Below the pieces are notes generated by a model. It did no database searches. It was given only the letters and a program-made list of their open reading frames with translations, and was not told where the DNA came from. A DNA stretch of 64,000 nt from Pectobacterium sp. A5351 (GTDB lineage Bacteria; Pseudomonadota; Gammaproteobacteria; Enterobacterales; Enterobacteriaceae). Position 1 is the stretch's first letter. Each line of letters begins with the position of its first letter. Of the stretch, positions 18,877-29,320 are shown one piece after another. Location of the stretch: contig NZ_CP116477.1 in the NCBI RefSeq assembly GCF_028335745.1, positions 4,216,001 through 4,280,000 on the forward strand, written 5' to 3'. Both the position numbers and the translations under genes were made by a program.

Positions 18877-20196
18877 ATGCAAGCCTATTTTGAACAGATC
18901 GACAAAGTCCGCTATGAAGGTAGCCAAAGCAACAATCCCTTCGCCTTTCGTCACTATAATCCCGACCAGGAAATACTCGGCAAGCGTATGGCGGATCATT
19001 TGCGTTTTGCTGTCGCGTATTGGCACACGTTCTGCTGGAACGGCGCGGATATGTTCGGCGTCGGATCCTTTGCACGGCCGTGGCAACAGTCAGGCGACGC
19101 GCTGGAACTGGCGAAGCGCAAGGCAGACATCGCATTCGAATTCTTTCAAAAGCTGAGCGTGCCTTACTACTGTTTCCATGACGTCGATGTCGCACCGGAA
19201 GGGAACTCACTGAAAGAGTATCTGCATAACTTTGCGGTTATCACCGATGTGCTGGCGGAAAAGCAGCAGGATAGCGGCGTGAAGCTGCTGTGGGGCACCG
19301 CCAATTGCTTTACCCATCCTCGCTATGGCGCAGGCGCGGCCACCAACCCTGACCCGGATGTCTTTGCCTGGGCGGCCACGCAGGTGTTCACGGCCATGAA
19401 CGCGACCAAAAAACTGGGGGGCGAAAACTATGTGCTGTGGGGCGGGCGCGAAGGCTATGAAACCCTGCTCAATACCGACCTGCGTCAGGAGCGTGAGCAA
19501 ATCGGCCGCTTCATGCAGATGGTCGTCGAACATAAACACAAAATCGGCTTTCAGGGCACATTGCTCATTGAGCCGAAGCCGCAGGAACCGACCAAGCACC
19601 AATACGACTATGATGTCGCCACCGTCTACGGCTTCCTGAAGCAGTTTGGGCTCGAAAAAGAGATTAAAGTCAACGTGGAAGCCAACCACGCGACGCTGGC
19701 AGGCCATTCATTCCACCATGAGATCGCCACTGCTGTCGCGCTGGGCGTTTTCGGATCGGTCGATGCAAACCGCGGCGATCCACAGCTCGGTTGGGACACC
19801 GATCAGTTCCCTAACAGCGTGGAAGAGAACACGCTGATCATGTATGAAATTCTCAAAGCGGGTGGCTTCACGACGGGAGGCATGAACTTTGATGCCAAGG
19901 TTCGTCGCCAGAGCACCGATCGCTATGATCTTTTCCATGCGCATATCGGTGCGATGGATACGCTGGCACTGGCGCTCAAGGCCGCCGCCAGAATGATTGA
20001 AGATGATAAACTCAATCAGCTGGTTGCTAAACGCTATGCAGGCTGGAACGGAGAACTGGGTCAGCAAATCCTGCAAGGTAACGCCTCGCTGGAATCACTC
20101 GCCCACTATGCGGAAAGCCACCAACTGGCACCACAGCACCAGAGTGGTCAGCAGGAATTGCTGGAAAATCTGGTTAACCGCCACCTCTTTGGCTAA
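18877..20196 (+). CDS. xylA: Xylose isomerase
   Basis: 439 residues from [15 protein letters not shown], with TAAGGAG 8 bp upstream. The frame continues upstream but has no other good start. The enzyme converts D-xylose to D-xylulose with Mg2+/Mn2+/Co2+. Visible catalytic features are [13 protein letters not shown] (catalytic His and Asp), [15 protein letters not shown], and the metal ligands in [30 protein letters not shown] and GSVDANRGD. It is the first gene of xylAB. An inverted repeat separates it from xylB. Confidence 0.98.
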   Translation: MQAYFEQIDKVRYEGSQSNNPFAFRHYNPDQEILGKRMADHLRFAVAYWHTFCWNGADMFGVGSFARPWQQSGDALELAKRKADIAFEFFQKLSVPYYCFHDVDVAPEGNSLKEYLHNFAVITDVLAEKQQDSGVKLLWGTANCFTHPRYGAGAATNPDPDVFAWAATQVFTAMNATKKLGGENYVLWGGREGYETLLNTDLRQEREQIGRFMQMVVEHKHKIGFQGTLLIEPKPQEPTKHQYDYDVATVYGFLKQFGLEKEIKVNVEANHATLAGHSFHHEIATAVALGVFGSVDANRGDPQLGWDTDQFPNSVEENTLIMYEILKAGGFTTGGMNFDAKVRRQSTDRYDLFHAHIGAMDTLALALKAAARMIEDDKLNQLVAKRYAGWNGELGQQILQGNASLESLAHYAESHQLAPQHQSGQQELLENLVNRHLFG

Positions 20197-20217
20197 AACG
20201 GTACGGTCACACACCTA

Positions 20218-20243
20218 CTGCGACAGACTAAACCCTGTCGCAG
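20218..20243. repeat. Intercistronic hairpin between xylA and xylB
   Basis: A perfect 9-bp stem, CTGCGACAG (20218-20226) with CTGTCGCAG (20235-20243) and an 8-base loop, in the 66-bp gap. There is no U-tract, so it is better read as an mRNA-stabilising structure that raises xylA over xylB than as a terminator. Confidence 0.7.
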
Positions 20244-20262
20244 AGGCTTATCAGGAGCCACT

Positions 20263-21720
20263 ATGTATATCGGTATTGATCTGGGTACGTCCGGTGTGAA
20301 AGCCATCCTGCTAGATGAAGCGGGCGAAGTGATTGCCAGCCATAGCGCCGTGCTGAGCATTTCTCGCCCGCACCCGCTCTGGTCAGAGCAAGCGCCGGAA
20401 GACTGGTGGCAGGCGACCGATCAGGCGCTACAGGCATTGGCGGCAACGCACAGCCTTCGCGCCGTGAAAGCGCTGGGGCTGACCGGGCAAATGCACGGGG
20501 CGACCTTGCTGGATGCCCGCCAGAACGTGCTGCGACCCGCGATCCTCTGGAATGACGGACGCAGCGCGGCCCAATGCCGCACGCTGGAGCAACAGGTACC
20601 CACATCGCGCCAGATTACCGGCAACCTGATGATGCCGGGCTTTACCGCGCCCAAGCTGAAATGGGTACAGGAAAACGACAGCGAGATCTTTCGCCAAATC
20701 GACAAAGTCCTGCTGCCAAAAGATTATCTGCGCTGGCGTCTGACGGGAGAATTTGCCAGCGATATGTCCGATGCAGCCGGCACACTCTGGCTGGATGTCG
20801 CCAAACGAGACTGGAGCGACACCCTGCTGGAAGCCTGTTCGCTGAGCCGCAAACATATGCCTACGCTATATGAAGGCAGCCAGATTACTGGTTATCTGCG
20901 GCCTGATATTGCCAGCCGCTGGGGTATGGATCCCGTCCCCGTGATTGCTGGCGGCGGGGATAACGCAGCAGGTGCGATTGGTGTCGGGCTGTATCAAACG
21001 GGTCAGGCGATGCTGTCTCTCGGCACATCCGGCGTTTACTTCGCCGTCAGCGACGGCTTTCTCAGCAACCCGCAGCATGCCGTCCACAGCTTCTGCCACG
21101 CGCTGCCGAATACCTGGCACCTGATGTCCGTAATGCTAAGCGCCGCCTCCTGCCTCGACTGGGTCGCCCGTCTGACGCACGCAGAGAGCGTACCCGCGCT
21201 GTTGCAGGAAACCGCCTCGACGCCAGCCGATGACACAATCACGCCAGTGTGGTTCTTACCCTATCTCTCCGGCGAACGCACACCGCACAATAATCCCGAT
21301 GCCAAAGGCGCATTCTGGGGACTCACCCATCAGCACGACCGACCAGAACTGGCAAAAGCGGTACTGGAAGGCGTGGGATTTGCGCTTGCCGATGGCATGG
21401 ACGCACTGCATATGACCGGGCTAAAACCCGATAGCATCACACTGATTGGCGGTGGCGCACGCAGCGCCTACTGGCGGCAAATGCTGGCGAATATCAGCGG
21501 TCAAACGCTGGCGTACCGCACGGGAGGGGATGTCGGCCCTGCGCTCGGTGCTGCTCGTCTGGCACAAATCGCCATGCATCCGCATACGTCACTGGCAGAC
21601 CTTCTGCCGCCGCTGCCGCTGGAGCAGGTTCATCAACCGGATCCCCAGCGTCACGCCGACTATGCCGAGCGGAGGCGTACATTTAAGGCACTCTACCAGC
21701 AGCTTAAACCGTTGATGTAA
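20263..21720 (+). CDS. xylB: Xylulokinase
   Basis: 485 residues, FGGY kinase family. The start MYIGIDLGTSGVKAILLD carries the phosphate-1 motif, TGQMHGATLLD the substrate segment, and GGGDNAAGAIGVG and IGGGARSAYWRQMLA the ATP-site motifs. It phosphorylates D-xylulose to xylulose 5-phosphate for the pentose phosphate pathway. Cytoplasmic. It follows xylA by 66 bp in the same operon with a CAGGAG ribosome site. Length matches E. coli XylB (484). Confidence 0.98.
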   Translation: MYIGIDLGTSGVKAILLDEAGEVIASHSAVLSISRPHPLWSEQAPEDWWQATDQALQALAATHSLRAVKALGLTGQMHGATLLDARQNVLRPAILWNDGRSAAQCRTLEQQVPTSRQITGNLMMPGFTAPKLKWVQENDSEIFRQIDKVLLPKDYLRWRLTGEFASDMSDAAGTLWLDVAKRDWSDTLLEACSLSRKHMPTLYEGSQITGYLRPDIASRWGMDPVPVIAGGGDNAAGAIGVGLYQTGQAMLSLGTSGVYFAVSDGFLSNPQHAVHSFCHALPNTWHLMSVMLSAASCLDWVARLTHAESVPALLQETASTPADDTITPVWFLPYLSGERTPHNNPDAKGAFWGLTHQHDRPELAKAVLEGVGFALADGMDALHMTGLKPDSITLIGGGARSAYWRQMLANISGQTLAYRTGGDVGPALGAARLAQIAMHPHTSLADLLPPLPLEQVHQPDPQRHADYAERRRTFKALYQQLKPLM

Positions 21721-21750
21721 AAAGATTCGTCTGGTGCGGCTGACAAACGG

Positions 21751-22743
21751 TCAACTCACCCAGCGCCGCACATCGATTTTCTGTAGCGCCATCGAGAGCA
21801 GCAGGCTGGCTCCTAGCGCGATGGCGAAAACATACAAGATGTCGAGAACCGGGTGGGATGGCAGCACTACGTCATGCGTACGCAGATAGTGAATGATCAA
21901 CGCGTGGAAGCCGTAAATCGCCAGTGAATGGCGCGAAATGATGGCAAATCCCGGTAAAATCCGCTGGCTACCGTAATGCTTAAACACCACCAGAAGGCTG
22001 ACCGCCGCTAGAAACACCAGCGGGCCACAGTAGATATAAAATGTCTGGGTAAACGTATCGTTCAATAATGTGTGGTGCTTCGTCCCCATCGCGACCAGCG
22101 CGACACAGGCAATAAAACATGGGATAGCGGCTAGCGCGATTTTCTTTGGTACGTCCAACATTCCCAACGCACGCCCCAGCGCGGCATACAGCACGTAGTA
22201 AAACGTATCGCCGTAAATATAGAGATTCACGGGCAGTAATTTAAAGCCTTCAAACTCCACCCGCCCCGTATTGGGGTTGGCGACAACGGCCAGCAAGATA
22301 ATCAAGACGGCTAAATATTTTCCCGATACCGGCTTGATGGTAATAAGTGGGGAAAGCAGATAAATCACGATAATGGCGTAGAAAAACCATAAGTGATAAA
22401 AGACCGGTTTTTGCAGCGCATGGTGCAATGAATTCAGGCCATTAATCGGCGTGAGCGTCGCAATATAAATCAGCGCGACCGTACTATAAAAAAGCAGGCA
22501 TAAACCGATACGCAGGAAATGTTTTTTCCCCGCGCTGCGCTCGCCAAAGAATAAGTAACCCGAGATCATGAAAAACAGCGGAACACAGACGCGCGAAGCG
22601 GAGTTCAGGATATTCGCCACATCCCAGTGCCCGTCGCCTGGCGTGCCACCCGCCGTAATATAGTAGGTTGTGCTATGAATCAGAACGACCATCATGCAGG
22701 CCAGCGCCCGCAGGTTATCAATCCAGCCGATCTTATCCGTCAT
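21751..22743 (-). CDS. wecH: WecH-like acyltransferase 3 membrane protein
   Basis: 330 residues from MTDKIGWIDNLRALACMMVV, with AGAGG 6 bp before the ATG. It has ten or so membrane segments and the acyltransferase-3 hallmarks: the N-terminal RALACMMVVLIHS block with its catalytic-type His, and VPLFFMISGYLFF. In E. coli the protein YiaH/WecH sits close to xylAB and O-acetylates the enterobacterial common antigen. The conserved neighbourhood and size support the same role here. It is convergent with xylB. Confidence 0.85.
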   Translation of the reverse strand: MTDKIGWIDNLRALACMMVVLIHSTTYYITAGGTPGDGHWDVANILNSASRVCVPLFFMISGYLFFGERSAGKKHFLRIGLCLLFYSTVALIYIATLTPINGLNSLHHALQKPVFYHLWFFYAIIVIYLLSPLITIKPVSGKYLAVLIILLAVVANPNTGRVEFEGFKLLPVNLYIYGDTFYYVLYAALGRALGMLDVPKKIALAAIPCFIACVALVAMGTKHHTLLNDTFTQTFYIYCGPLVFLAAVSLLVVFKHYGSQRILPGFAIISRHSLAIYGFHALIIHYLRTHDVVLPSHPVLDILYVFAIALGASLLLSMALQKIDVRRWVS

Positions 22744-22950
22744 GCACAACCTCTTGAAAGCAAAGCGCTATTCAAAACAGCGTAGCCGTTGTTGAGCGCT
22801 GGTACAATCAACGATCAACAATCCACAATCAAAAGCCTGTACTCAACAATCGGGCAAATCTGAGTGATAATGACAGATTAACACGGGAAAACATTGGGTT
22901 ACGCCATGCGTACTCGCCAGAAAAGGCAGGCAGGGCATGGCGTGAGTGAA

Positions 22951-24486
22951 TCAGAACAGTCCCATCGGCTTATCAGAATAACTCACCAACAGGCACTTGG
23001 TTTGCTGGTAGTGTTCCAGCATCATTTTATGATTTTCACGCCCGATACCGGACTGCTTGTAACCGCCGAACGCCGCGTGCGCCGGATAGGCGTGATAGCA
23101 GTTGGTCCAGACGCGCCCAGCCTGAATACCGCGCCCCATCCGGTAAGCGATGTTACCGTTACGGCTCCACACGCCAGCCCCCAGCCCGTATTCCGTATCG
23201 TTGGCAATCTCCAGCGCATCATCCATCGTTTTGAACGTCGTAACCGCCAGCACCGGCCCGAAAATTTCTTCCTGAAAGACGCGCATACTGTTTTTACCGA
23301 ACAATATCGTCGGCTCCAGATAGTAGCCTTCCGCCAGCCCGCCCGGCATCACCTTACGCTGGCCGCCCGTGAGCACCCGTGCCCCCTCTTTCTTACCGAT
23401 ATCAATATAGTTAAGGATGGTATCAAGCTGGCCTGCTGACACCTGTGCGCCCATCATGGTTTTGCTGTCCAGCGGGTTGCCGATGCGGATAGCCTCAACG
23501 CGCTTGATTGCCCGTTCCATAAAACGATCGTAGATAGATTCCTGTACCAGCGCACGACTCGGACAGGTGCAGACCTCTCCCTGATTGAAAGCAAACAGGG
23601 TGAAGCCTTCGAGCACTTTGTCAAAAAAGCTGTCTTCTTTATCCATCACATCGGCAAAGAAAATGTTCGGCGATTTGCCGCCTAGCTCCAGCGTGACTGG
23701 CGTCACGTTCTGCGCCGCATAGCTCATGATCTGCTGCCCCACCTCGGTCGAGCCGGTGAAGGCGACTTTCGCAACGCGTTTCGACGTCGCCAGGTATTCA
23801 CCAATTTCACTTCCCGACCCGTTGACGACATTAATGACCCCCGCGGGCAGCAGATCCTGAATCAACTCCATCAAAATCAGCACCGACATCGGCGTCAGTT
23901 TGGCGGGTTTCAACACAATACAGTTACCGGCAGCCAGCGCTGGCGCCATTTTCCAACAGGCCATCAGCAGCGGGAAATTCCAGGGAATAATTTGCCCTAC
24001 AACGCCGAGAGGTTCATGAAAATGGTAAGCCACGGTATCGCCGTCAATTTCACTGATCGCCCCTTCTTGCGCACGGATACAGGCCGCAAAATAGCGAAAA
24101 TGGTCAATCGCCAGCGGCACATCCGCCCCACTGGTTTCACGTATCGGTTTACCGTTATCCCAGGTTTCCACCTGCGCCAGCCGCTCAAGATTTTGCTCCA
24201 TCCGGTCAGCGATTCGGTTAAGCACCAACGCGCGTTCCTGCACCGACAGGCCACCCCATTCCGCTTTTGCCTTGTGAGCAGCATCCAGCGCGTGATCAAC
24301 ATCTCGCGTTGTCGAACTGGCTACTTCACACATCGGCTGGCCCGTTACTGGCGTCAAATTGACAAAATACTGACCCGCATCAGGGGGAACCCAGGCTCCA
24401 CCGATAAAATTGTCATAGCGTTTTTTCAGATTGAGAGAACCGTATTCGCCAGATGCGGATCGTCCTTCGAGATTATCATGCGCCAT
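22951..24486 (-). CDS. aldB: Aldehyde dehydrogenase (AldB/AcoD-like)
   Basis: 511 residues from [16 protein letters not shown], behind AAGGAG; E. coli AldB has 512. It is NAD(P)-dependent. Motifs are the cofactor loop [11 protein letters not shown], the catalytic glutamate in [11 protein letters not shown], and the catalytic cysteine in [15 protein letters not shown]. The family oxidises acetaldehyde and related aldehydes. It is monocistronic and lies downstream of an ERIC-like remnant shared with divergent fdhD. Confidence 0.93.
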   Translation of the reverse strand: MAHDNLEGRSASGEYGSLNLKKRYDNFIGGAWVPPDAGQYFVNLTPVTGQPMCEVASSTTRDVDHALDAAHKAKAEWGGLSVQERALVLNRIADRMEQNLERLAQVETWDNGKPIRETSGADVPLAIDHFRYFAACIRAQEGAISEIDGDTVAYHFHEPLGVVGQIIPWNFPLLMACWKMAPALAAGNCIVLKPAKLTPMSVLILMELIQDLLPAGVINVVNGSGSEIGEYLATSKRVAKVAFTGSTEVGQQIMSYAAQNVTPVTLELGGKSPNIFFADVMDKEDSFFDKVLEGFTLFAFNQGEVCTCPSRALVQESIYDRFMERAIKRVEAIRIGNPLDSKTMMGAQVSAGQLDTILNYIDIGKKEGARVLTGGQRKVMPGGLAEGYYLEPTILFGKNSMRVFQEEIFGPVLAVTTFKTMDDALEIANDTEYGLGAGVWSRNGNIAYRMGRGIQAGRVWTNCYHAYPAHAAFGGYKQSGIGRENHKMMLEHYQQTKCLLVSYSDKPMGLF

Positions 24487-24610
24487 TTCAGTCTCCTTTT
24501 CAGTTCTGAGTGAGCGGCCATGCCGCAGTGAAAAAAGAGGCAAACAGTTACATTAAGCCTATACGGGGTATGGGGTTAGCGACAGGATTCAGCCAGAGAA
24601 GAAGGCAACT

Positions 24611-24764
24611 CTTCGAGTTAACGCACAGTTTCTTGCAAGAAAAATTCGCAGCCCTTCAGGGCGATGCTCACAATGAGCATCGTAACGCGGCAAGGGAAGG
24701 ACAAATTCGTCGGGAACGAATTTGACCAGCCAACGCACATGCAACTTGAAGTATGACGGGTATA
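24611..24764. repeat. ERIC-family element, left half degraded
   Basis: The right end GCAACTTGAAGTATGACGGG-TATA is intact to 24764, and CCAACGCACATGC precedes it. A 9-bp hairpin (CAAATTCGT 24702-24710 with ACGAATTTG 24716-24724) replaces the usual ERIC core. The left end is only recognisable as TTCGAGTT near 24611. The element ends 27 bp before the fdhD start codon and would lie in its leader. Confidence 0.75.
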
Positions 24765-24791
24765 ATACTTTTAATTTCCAGGGTTATTAAC

Positions 24792-25625
24792 ATGCAGGTA
24801 TTTCAGGTGGAAGGGGTTCATTTACACGCAGATGCCGCCCTTGAAGGCGCAACGCAACATTCGGTCTATCATCCCGATTCGCTGCATCAACCGCAGTCTG
24901 ACTGGTTGGCGGAAGAAGTGCCCGTTGCGCTGGTCTACAACGGTATATCACATGTCGTCATGATGGCCTCGCCGAAAGAACTGGAACAGTTCGCCCTCGG
25001 GTTTTCCTTATCAGAAGGCATTATTCAATCACCGGCGGATATCTACGGGATGGATGTACAGGCCACCTGTAACGGCATCGAAGTGCAGATTGAGCTTTCC
25101 AGCCGACGCTTTTCCGGGCTAAAAGAACGACGCCGAGCGATGGATGGCCGCACAGGCTGCGGCGTATGCGGCGTAGAGCAGCTCGCGGAAATCGGCAAAC
25201 CTATCGCCCCTTTACCCTTCACGCAGACATTTTCCCTCAGCAGGCTCGATAGCGCGCTGGCGCGACTACGAGACGTGCAGCAGATCGGTCAGGTGACGGG
25301 TTGCACGCATGCCGCGGGCTGGGTTGCACCAGACGGTACACTATCTGGGGGAAGCGAAGATGTCGGCCGACATGTCGCGCTGGATAAACTGCTGGGTACC
25401 CGAGCGAAACAAGGGTGGCTGCAAGGCGCCGCGCTGGTTTCCAGCCGTGCCAGCTATGAAATGGTCCAGAAGTCTGCCATGTGCGGCGTGGAAATTCTGT
25501 TTGCTGCCTCGGCGGCCACCTCTCTGGCTGTTGAGGTCGCAGAGCGCTGCAACCTGACGCTGGTCGGTTTTTGTCGGCCGGGGCAGGCGACTATCTACAC
25601 GCATCCACAGCGTCTGAGCGAGTAA
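24792..25625 (+). CDS. fdhD: FdhD, sulfurtransferase for formate dehydrogenase maturation
   Basis: 277 residues from [17 protein letters not shown], with AGGG 8 bp upstream. FdhD carries sulfur from IscS to the molybdenum cofactor of formate dehydrogenases. The essential cysteine pair is the CGVCG motif (C123, C126), and [13 protein letters not shown] and [17 protein letters not shown] are further family blocks. Cytoplasmic. It is divergent from aldB. No formate dehydrogenase gene is in the window. Confidence 0.96.
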   Translation: MQVFQVEGVHLHADAALEGATQHSVYHPDSLHQPQSDWLAEEVPVALVYNGISHVVMMASPKELEQFALGFSLSEGIIQSPADIYGMDVQATCNGIEVQIELSSRRFSGLKERRRAMDGRTGCGVCGVEQLAEIGKPIAPLPFTQTFSLSRLDSALARLRDVQQIGQVTGCTHAAGWVAPDGTLSGGSEDVGRHVALDKLLGTRAKQGWLQGAALVSSRASYEMVQKSAMCGVEILFAASAATSLAVEVAERCNLTLVGFCRPGQATIYTHPQRLSE

Positions 25626-25652
25626 AAAACGCCACCCACGTCACGGCGTTTT
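25626..25652 (+). terminator. fdhD terminator
   Basis: AAAACGCC (25626-25633) pairs with GGCGTTTT (25645-25652). The hairpin starts directly at the fdhD stop and ends in four Ts. Confidence 0.8.
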
Positions 25653-25755
25653 GCAGGCGACGGGTATAGATTAATTTGTTTCTACATAGTGCAATAATGA
25701 CATAACCGTTTGTTATCATGAGGTAAAGCAATATGGTTCATGACATCAGAACGAG

Positions 25756-25774
25756 AATAATCATTTTCAATATC
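25756..25774. promoter_or_regulatory. Candidate Fur box of sodA
   Basis: AATAATCATTTTCAATATC matches the 19-bp Fur consensus at 14 positions, about 87 bp before the sodA ATG. Fur repression of sodA is known in E. coli, so the site fits. Other regulators (SoxS, ArcA, FNR) are expected but were not identified. Confidence 0.65.
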
Positions 25775-25860
25775 ATTTAATTAACTATAATGAATGTATT
25801 GCTTACGCGGTACTAACCGTACAGTGCCGTAACATTTTTTTTACCATGGAGATGCTAAAC

Positions 25861-26487
25861 ATGAGTTATTCACTGCCATCGCTGCCTTATGCTTATGACG
25901 CACTGGAACCGCATTTCGACAAAGAGACGATGGAAATTCACCATTCCAAACACCATCAGGCTTACGTCAATAATGCTAACGCCGCGCTGGAATCTCTGCC
26001 TGAGCTGGCTAAATTGTCTGCTGAAGAGCTGATCGCCCAACTGGATAAAGTTCCTGCTGAGAAAAAAGCAGCACTGCGTAACAACGCTGGCGGCCACGCT
26101 AACCACAGCCTGTTCTGGAAAGGCCTGAAAGTAGGCACGACGCTGACTGGCGACCTGAAAGCCGCCATCGAACGCGATTTCGGTAGCGTTGATGCGTTTA
26201 AAGAGAAATTTGAGCAAGCAGCAGCAACCCGCTTTGGTTCTGGCTGGGCCTGGCTGGTGCTGAAAGACGACGGCAAACTGGCTGTCGTTTCTACTGCAAA
26301 TCAGGATAGCCCACTGATGGGTGAAGCCGTTTCTGGCGCTTCTGGCTACCCAATCATTGGCCTGGACGTTTGGGAACACGCCTACTACCTGAAATTCCAG
26401 AACCGTCGCCCAGATTATGCTAAAGCATTCTGGAACGTGGTGAACTGGGACGAAGCTGCCGCCCGTTTCGCTGCCGCAAAAAAATAA
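25861..26487 (+). CDS. sodA: Manganese superoxide dismutase
   Basis: 208 residues from [18 protein letters not shown], behind a GGAG ribosome site. It dismutates superoxide in the cytoplasm. The metal ligands are H27 in EIHHSKHH, H82 in [10 protein letters not shown], and D and H in [19 protein letters not shown]. The motifs favour Mn over Fe ([16 protein letters not shown] and the dimer-interface EHAYYLKFQ). Monocistronic, with a strong terminator downstream and a Fur box upstream. Confidence 0.98.
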   Translation: MSYSLPSLPYAYDALEPHFDKETMEIHHSKHHQAYVNNANAALESLPELAKLSAEELIAQLDKVPAEKKAALRNNAGGHANHSLFWKGLKVGTTLTGDLKAAIERDFGSVDAFKEKFEQAAATRFGSGWAWLVLKDDGKLAVVSTANQDSPLMGEAVSGASGYPIIGLDVWEHAYYLKFQNRRPDYAKAFWNVVNWDEAAARFAAAKK

Positions 26488-26535
26488 AACCGTTGGGTGC
26501 CTGATACCATCAGGTTCCTTCTGCGTTTGAATATA

Positions 26536-26568
26536 AACTGGAATAACAGACTGTTATTCCAGTTTTTT
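26536..26568 (+). terminator. sodA terminator
   Basis: A 14-bp perfect stem (AACTGGAATAACAG with CTGTTATTCCAGTT, one-base loop) followed by TTTTTT. Classic intrinsic terminator 49 bp past the stop codon. Confidence 0.92.
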
Positions 26569-26702
26569 ATTGTCTCGTCTTTTCTGTTCCTCTTCCCCAC
26601 CATCGACATACGCATTCAGATAGCAGTGATATCATCTTGTTTATGCATTCTTCTGAGTGTGTAAACAACATGCAGCTTTAAGCCCGAAAAGCGGGCGGCG
26701 CG

Positions 26703-26729
26703 TAAAGTTTCAGAGTAAAATGCCGATAT
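26703..26729 (+). promoter_or_regulatory. Sigma-28 (FliA) promoter of the chemoreceptor gene
   Basis: TAAAGTTT, an 11-bp spacer, then GCCGATAT, against the FliA consensus TAAAGTTT-N11-GCCGATAA. It is a near-perfect match 133 bp before the receptor ATG. It places the gene in the late flagellar regulon. Other parts of 26488-26862 show only the sodA terminator and a GC-rich hairpin-like patch (CCCGAAAAGCGGG). Confidence 0.88.
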
Positions 26730-26862
26730 CTGCTATGGGTTTTATCATGTTGTTTTGCAGGGATCAGGCAAGCGGTAATCCGAGATGCTAACACCGCTAA
26801 TCAAGTGTGCATCGGGATAGTGAATTTGACTCAATACGATACAGTGGTGGGATGTGATAGCT

Positions 26863-28749
26863 ATGAATTTTGACAATCTAAAAGTCGGTAAAAAATTAGG
26901 ATTAGGCTTTTTCCTGATTCTGCTGATGACCATGGTGATTGCCGGCGCGGGTATTATGCATATTAGCTCGCTGAAAGACAGTATTGATAAAGTTAATTTA
27001 AGCAACACTATCAATGATGAAATTAACCAGGCTAAGTATTACCGCGCATTATACGGCACTACCTATAATCCTGATGATATAAAAAAGAACGTTGAACACA
27101 TTGCCAACATTATAAAACTCGTTGAAAAATCAAAAGAATTTCACTGGCCGGAAAACGATACCAAGAAAATAGCCAGCATCCCCACCTTGATTACCAGCTA
27201 CAAGGAAAAACAAAATAATTACATTAACGCCGTAAGCAAAAAAGATGCCGTCAGGAAGAGCTGGAATATTTCAACCACGGAAAAACCACTGCAACAGCTC
27301 AACGATCAATTAAAAACAGACAACAACAGCGCTACTCTCCAATTATTACTTTCCGACCTGAACCAAAAACTGATTGCCGTCCGCTACCACGTTCGTGGTT
27401 TATTACTTTCTACCAATAAAGAATCCGAAGAAAAGCTGACGGATGCCATCAATGCGGCACAAACGTCATTGACCTTCCTGTATCAGAGTCTGTCTGCCGA
27501 ACAGCGTGAAACGCTGGCACCCGTTCTGACAATCATGAACAACTATGAAGAGCAGGTTCTGGCCTATATGCCAGCCTATCAGGAGGAGATGGCGCAAGCA
27601 GGGCAAATGCAGGTTGTCGCCGGACAGTTAAACGACGTAGTTAAATCCCTGCTTAGCGATCAGTTGGCTGCTTCGCAGGCAGATATTCGCAATGCCACGC
27701 TGCAAATGAGCATTGCGGCGCTGATAACGCTATTGCTTGGCCTGCTGATTTCCTGGTTTATTTCACGCCAGATCACCACCCCCCTGGGCAACACCTTGAA
27801 CATGGCTGAAAAAATCGCGACAGGCGATCTCACCATGTCCATCAACACGACGCGTAAGGATGAGCTGGGTCAGTTGATGAGTGCAATGTCGAAAATGAAC
27901 GACAACCTGCACAATATGATCGACGACATTCGCGTCGGCGTCAGCCAGATTTCTAACGCCTCCAGCGAGATCGTCGCAGGCAACACCGATTTGTCATCAC
28001 GTACCGAGCAACAAGCTGCTGCCGTTGAAGAAACCGCCGCCAGCATGGAACAGCTCACTGCAACAGTTAAGCAAAACGCGGATAACGCGCACCACGCCAA
28101 CAAACTGGCTATCAGCGCTTCCCAAACCGCAAGACAGGGTGGCGAGCAGGTGAATAACGTGGTGCAAACCATGACCGCGATTGAAAACAGCTCTAAACGT
28201 ATCGCGGAAATCACGTCCGTCATCAATAGCATCGCCTTCCAGACCAACATTCTGGCATTGAACGCCGCAGTGGAAGCCGCGCGCGCCGGTGAACAAGGCC
28301 GTGGCTTTGCTGTGGTCGCCAGCGAAGTCCGCAATCTGGCACAGCGCAGTTCTCAGGCCGCGAAGGAAATCGAAGGCCTGATCTCTGAATCCGTTAACCA
28401 GGTCTCACACGGTGCGACGCTGGTCGGCAACGCAGGCAAAACGATGAATGATATCGTCACCTCGATCACGCAGGTGCACGACATCATGGGTGAAATTGCG
28501 ACGGCATCGGATGAGCAAAGCCGGGGAATTAGTCAAGTTAGCCAGGCGATTGTTGAGATGGACAGCACCACGCAGCAGAACGCCGCGCTGGTTGAACAAT
28601 CCTCTGCCGCCGCCGATTCGCTGGAAGAACAGGCGAGACTGCTGAAGCAAGCGGTTTCCGTCTTCCGTCTGGCAAACACACAGCACGATGACACGCCGGC
28701 CGGTATCGCCTTTGCCGACCCAACGCATCGTCTGTACGCGCCGCGCTAA
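26863..28749 (+). CDS. Methyl-accepting chemotaxis protein with HBM-type sensor
   Basis: 628 residues from MNFDNLKVGKKLGLGF; a GTG at 26854 is a possible alternative. Membrane segments lie at about 12-33 and 285-305 (IAALITLLLGLLISWFI). The 250-residue periplasmic region is long and all-helical, with repeated four-helix-like patterns, as in helical bimodular sensors that bind organic acids. A HAMP domain, methylation helices and the conserved signalling hairpin (EITSVINSIAFQTNILALNA, EAARAGEQGRGFAVVASEVR) follow. The C-terminus ends HRLYAPR and lacks the NWETF pentapeptide, so it cannot tether CheR itself. Confidence 0.93.
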   Translation: MNFDNLKVGKKLGLGFFLILLMTMVIAGAGIMHISSLKDSIDKVNLSNTINDEINQAKYYRALYGTTYNPDDIKKNVEHIANIIKLVEKSKEFHWPENDTKKIASIPTLITSYKEKQNNYINAVSKKDAVRKSWNISTTEKPLQQLNDQLKTDNNSATLQLLLSDLNQKLIAVRYHVRGLLLSTNKESEEKLTDAINAAQTSLTFLYQSLSAEQRETLAPVLTIMNNYEEQVLAYMPAYQEEMAQAGQMQVVAGQLNDVVKSLLSDQLAASQADIRNATLQMSIAALITLLLGLLISWFISRQITTPLGNTLNMAEKIATGDLTMSINTTRKDELGQLMSAMSKMNDNLHNMIDDIRVGVSQISNASSEIVAGNTDLSSRTEQQAAAVEETAASMEQLTATVKQNADNAHHANKLAISASQTARQGGEQVNNVVQTMTAIENSSKRIAEITSVINSIAFQTNILALNAAVEAARAGEQGRGFAVVASEVRNLAQRSSQAAKEIEGLISESVNQVSHGATLVGNAGKTMNDIVTSITQVHDIMGEIATASDEQSRGISQVSQAIVEMDSTTQQNAALVEQSSAAADSLEEQARLLKQAVSVFRLANTQHDDTPAGIAFADPTHRLYAPR

Positions 28750-28779
28750 TACCAAAACGGCTGCGTACCAGAAACGACA

Positions 28780-28802
28780 AAGCCCCTGTTAAACAGGGGC
28801 TT
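28780..28802. terminator. Bidirectional terminator after the chemoreceptor
   Basis: AAGCCCCTGTT and AACAGGGGCTT form a near-continuous 11-bp palindrome. It sits between the convergent chemoreceptor and yibL genes. T-tract is short on the rightward strand. Confidence 0.75.
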
Positions 28803-28866
28803 CATCAACGAATCCATTACGCTAACGCGTCCATCATCAGCTTCTGTCTGCGCAGAGAAACAAACC

Positions 28867-29229
28867 TCAGAACGGTTTCGGCGCGTAGCCCGTCATCTCT
28901 GTTAAGCCCATCTCGCGCCCCAGCGCGGTCATCGGGTGCACCACCACCAAACCGCGAACGCTTTTCTTCAACGTCCCCATATCAGCCTGCTCTTTTTTCG
29001 TAATCGCACGGCTGAAAGGCAGCTTCACCAGTTTCTCCGCCTCTTTACTGAGTTTCTGTTCTCTCACGTTACGCAGGCGCTCAATTTCGGCCGTTAGCTT
29101 CTCACGCGCGTCCATATTGAGGGCGATAGCCTCAGCATCACCTTGTGCCAGCAGCGTGGTCTGCTTACGCGTCAGCTTATCCAATTGGTCGCTAAGGCGT
29201 TTAATCTCTGCTTTTTCCTGCTCTTTCAT
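28867..29229 (-). CDS. yibL: YibL family ribosome-associated protein
   Basis: 120 residues from [19 protein letters not shown], the length of E. coli YibL. The N-terminal half is a long, highly charged coiled coil, and the C-terminal half is conserved and basic ([20 protein letters not shown], then [18 protein letters not shown]). YibL is reported to associate with ribosomes; its job is unclear. It follows mtlR by 91 bp, the same order as in E. coli, and may share its transcript. Confidence 0.9.
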   Translation of the reverse strand: MKEQEKAEIKRLSDQLDKLTRKQTTLLAQGDAEAIALNMDAREKLTAEIERLRNVREQKLSKEAEKLVKLPFSRAITKKEQADMGTLKKSVRGLVVVHPMTALGREMGLTEMTGYAPKPF

Positions 29230-29320
29230 AAAAGATAACCTGTATAACGGGAGAATAATGCGGAGCACAGCATACACGAAACCTCGGATTGACGCAGTGA
29301 CGTGATAGCGTGGAATCGCG

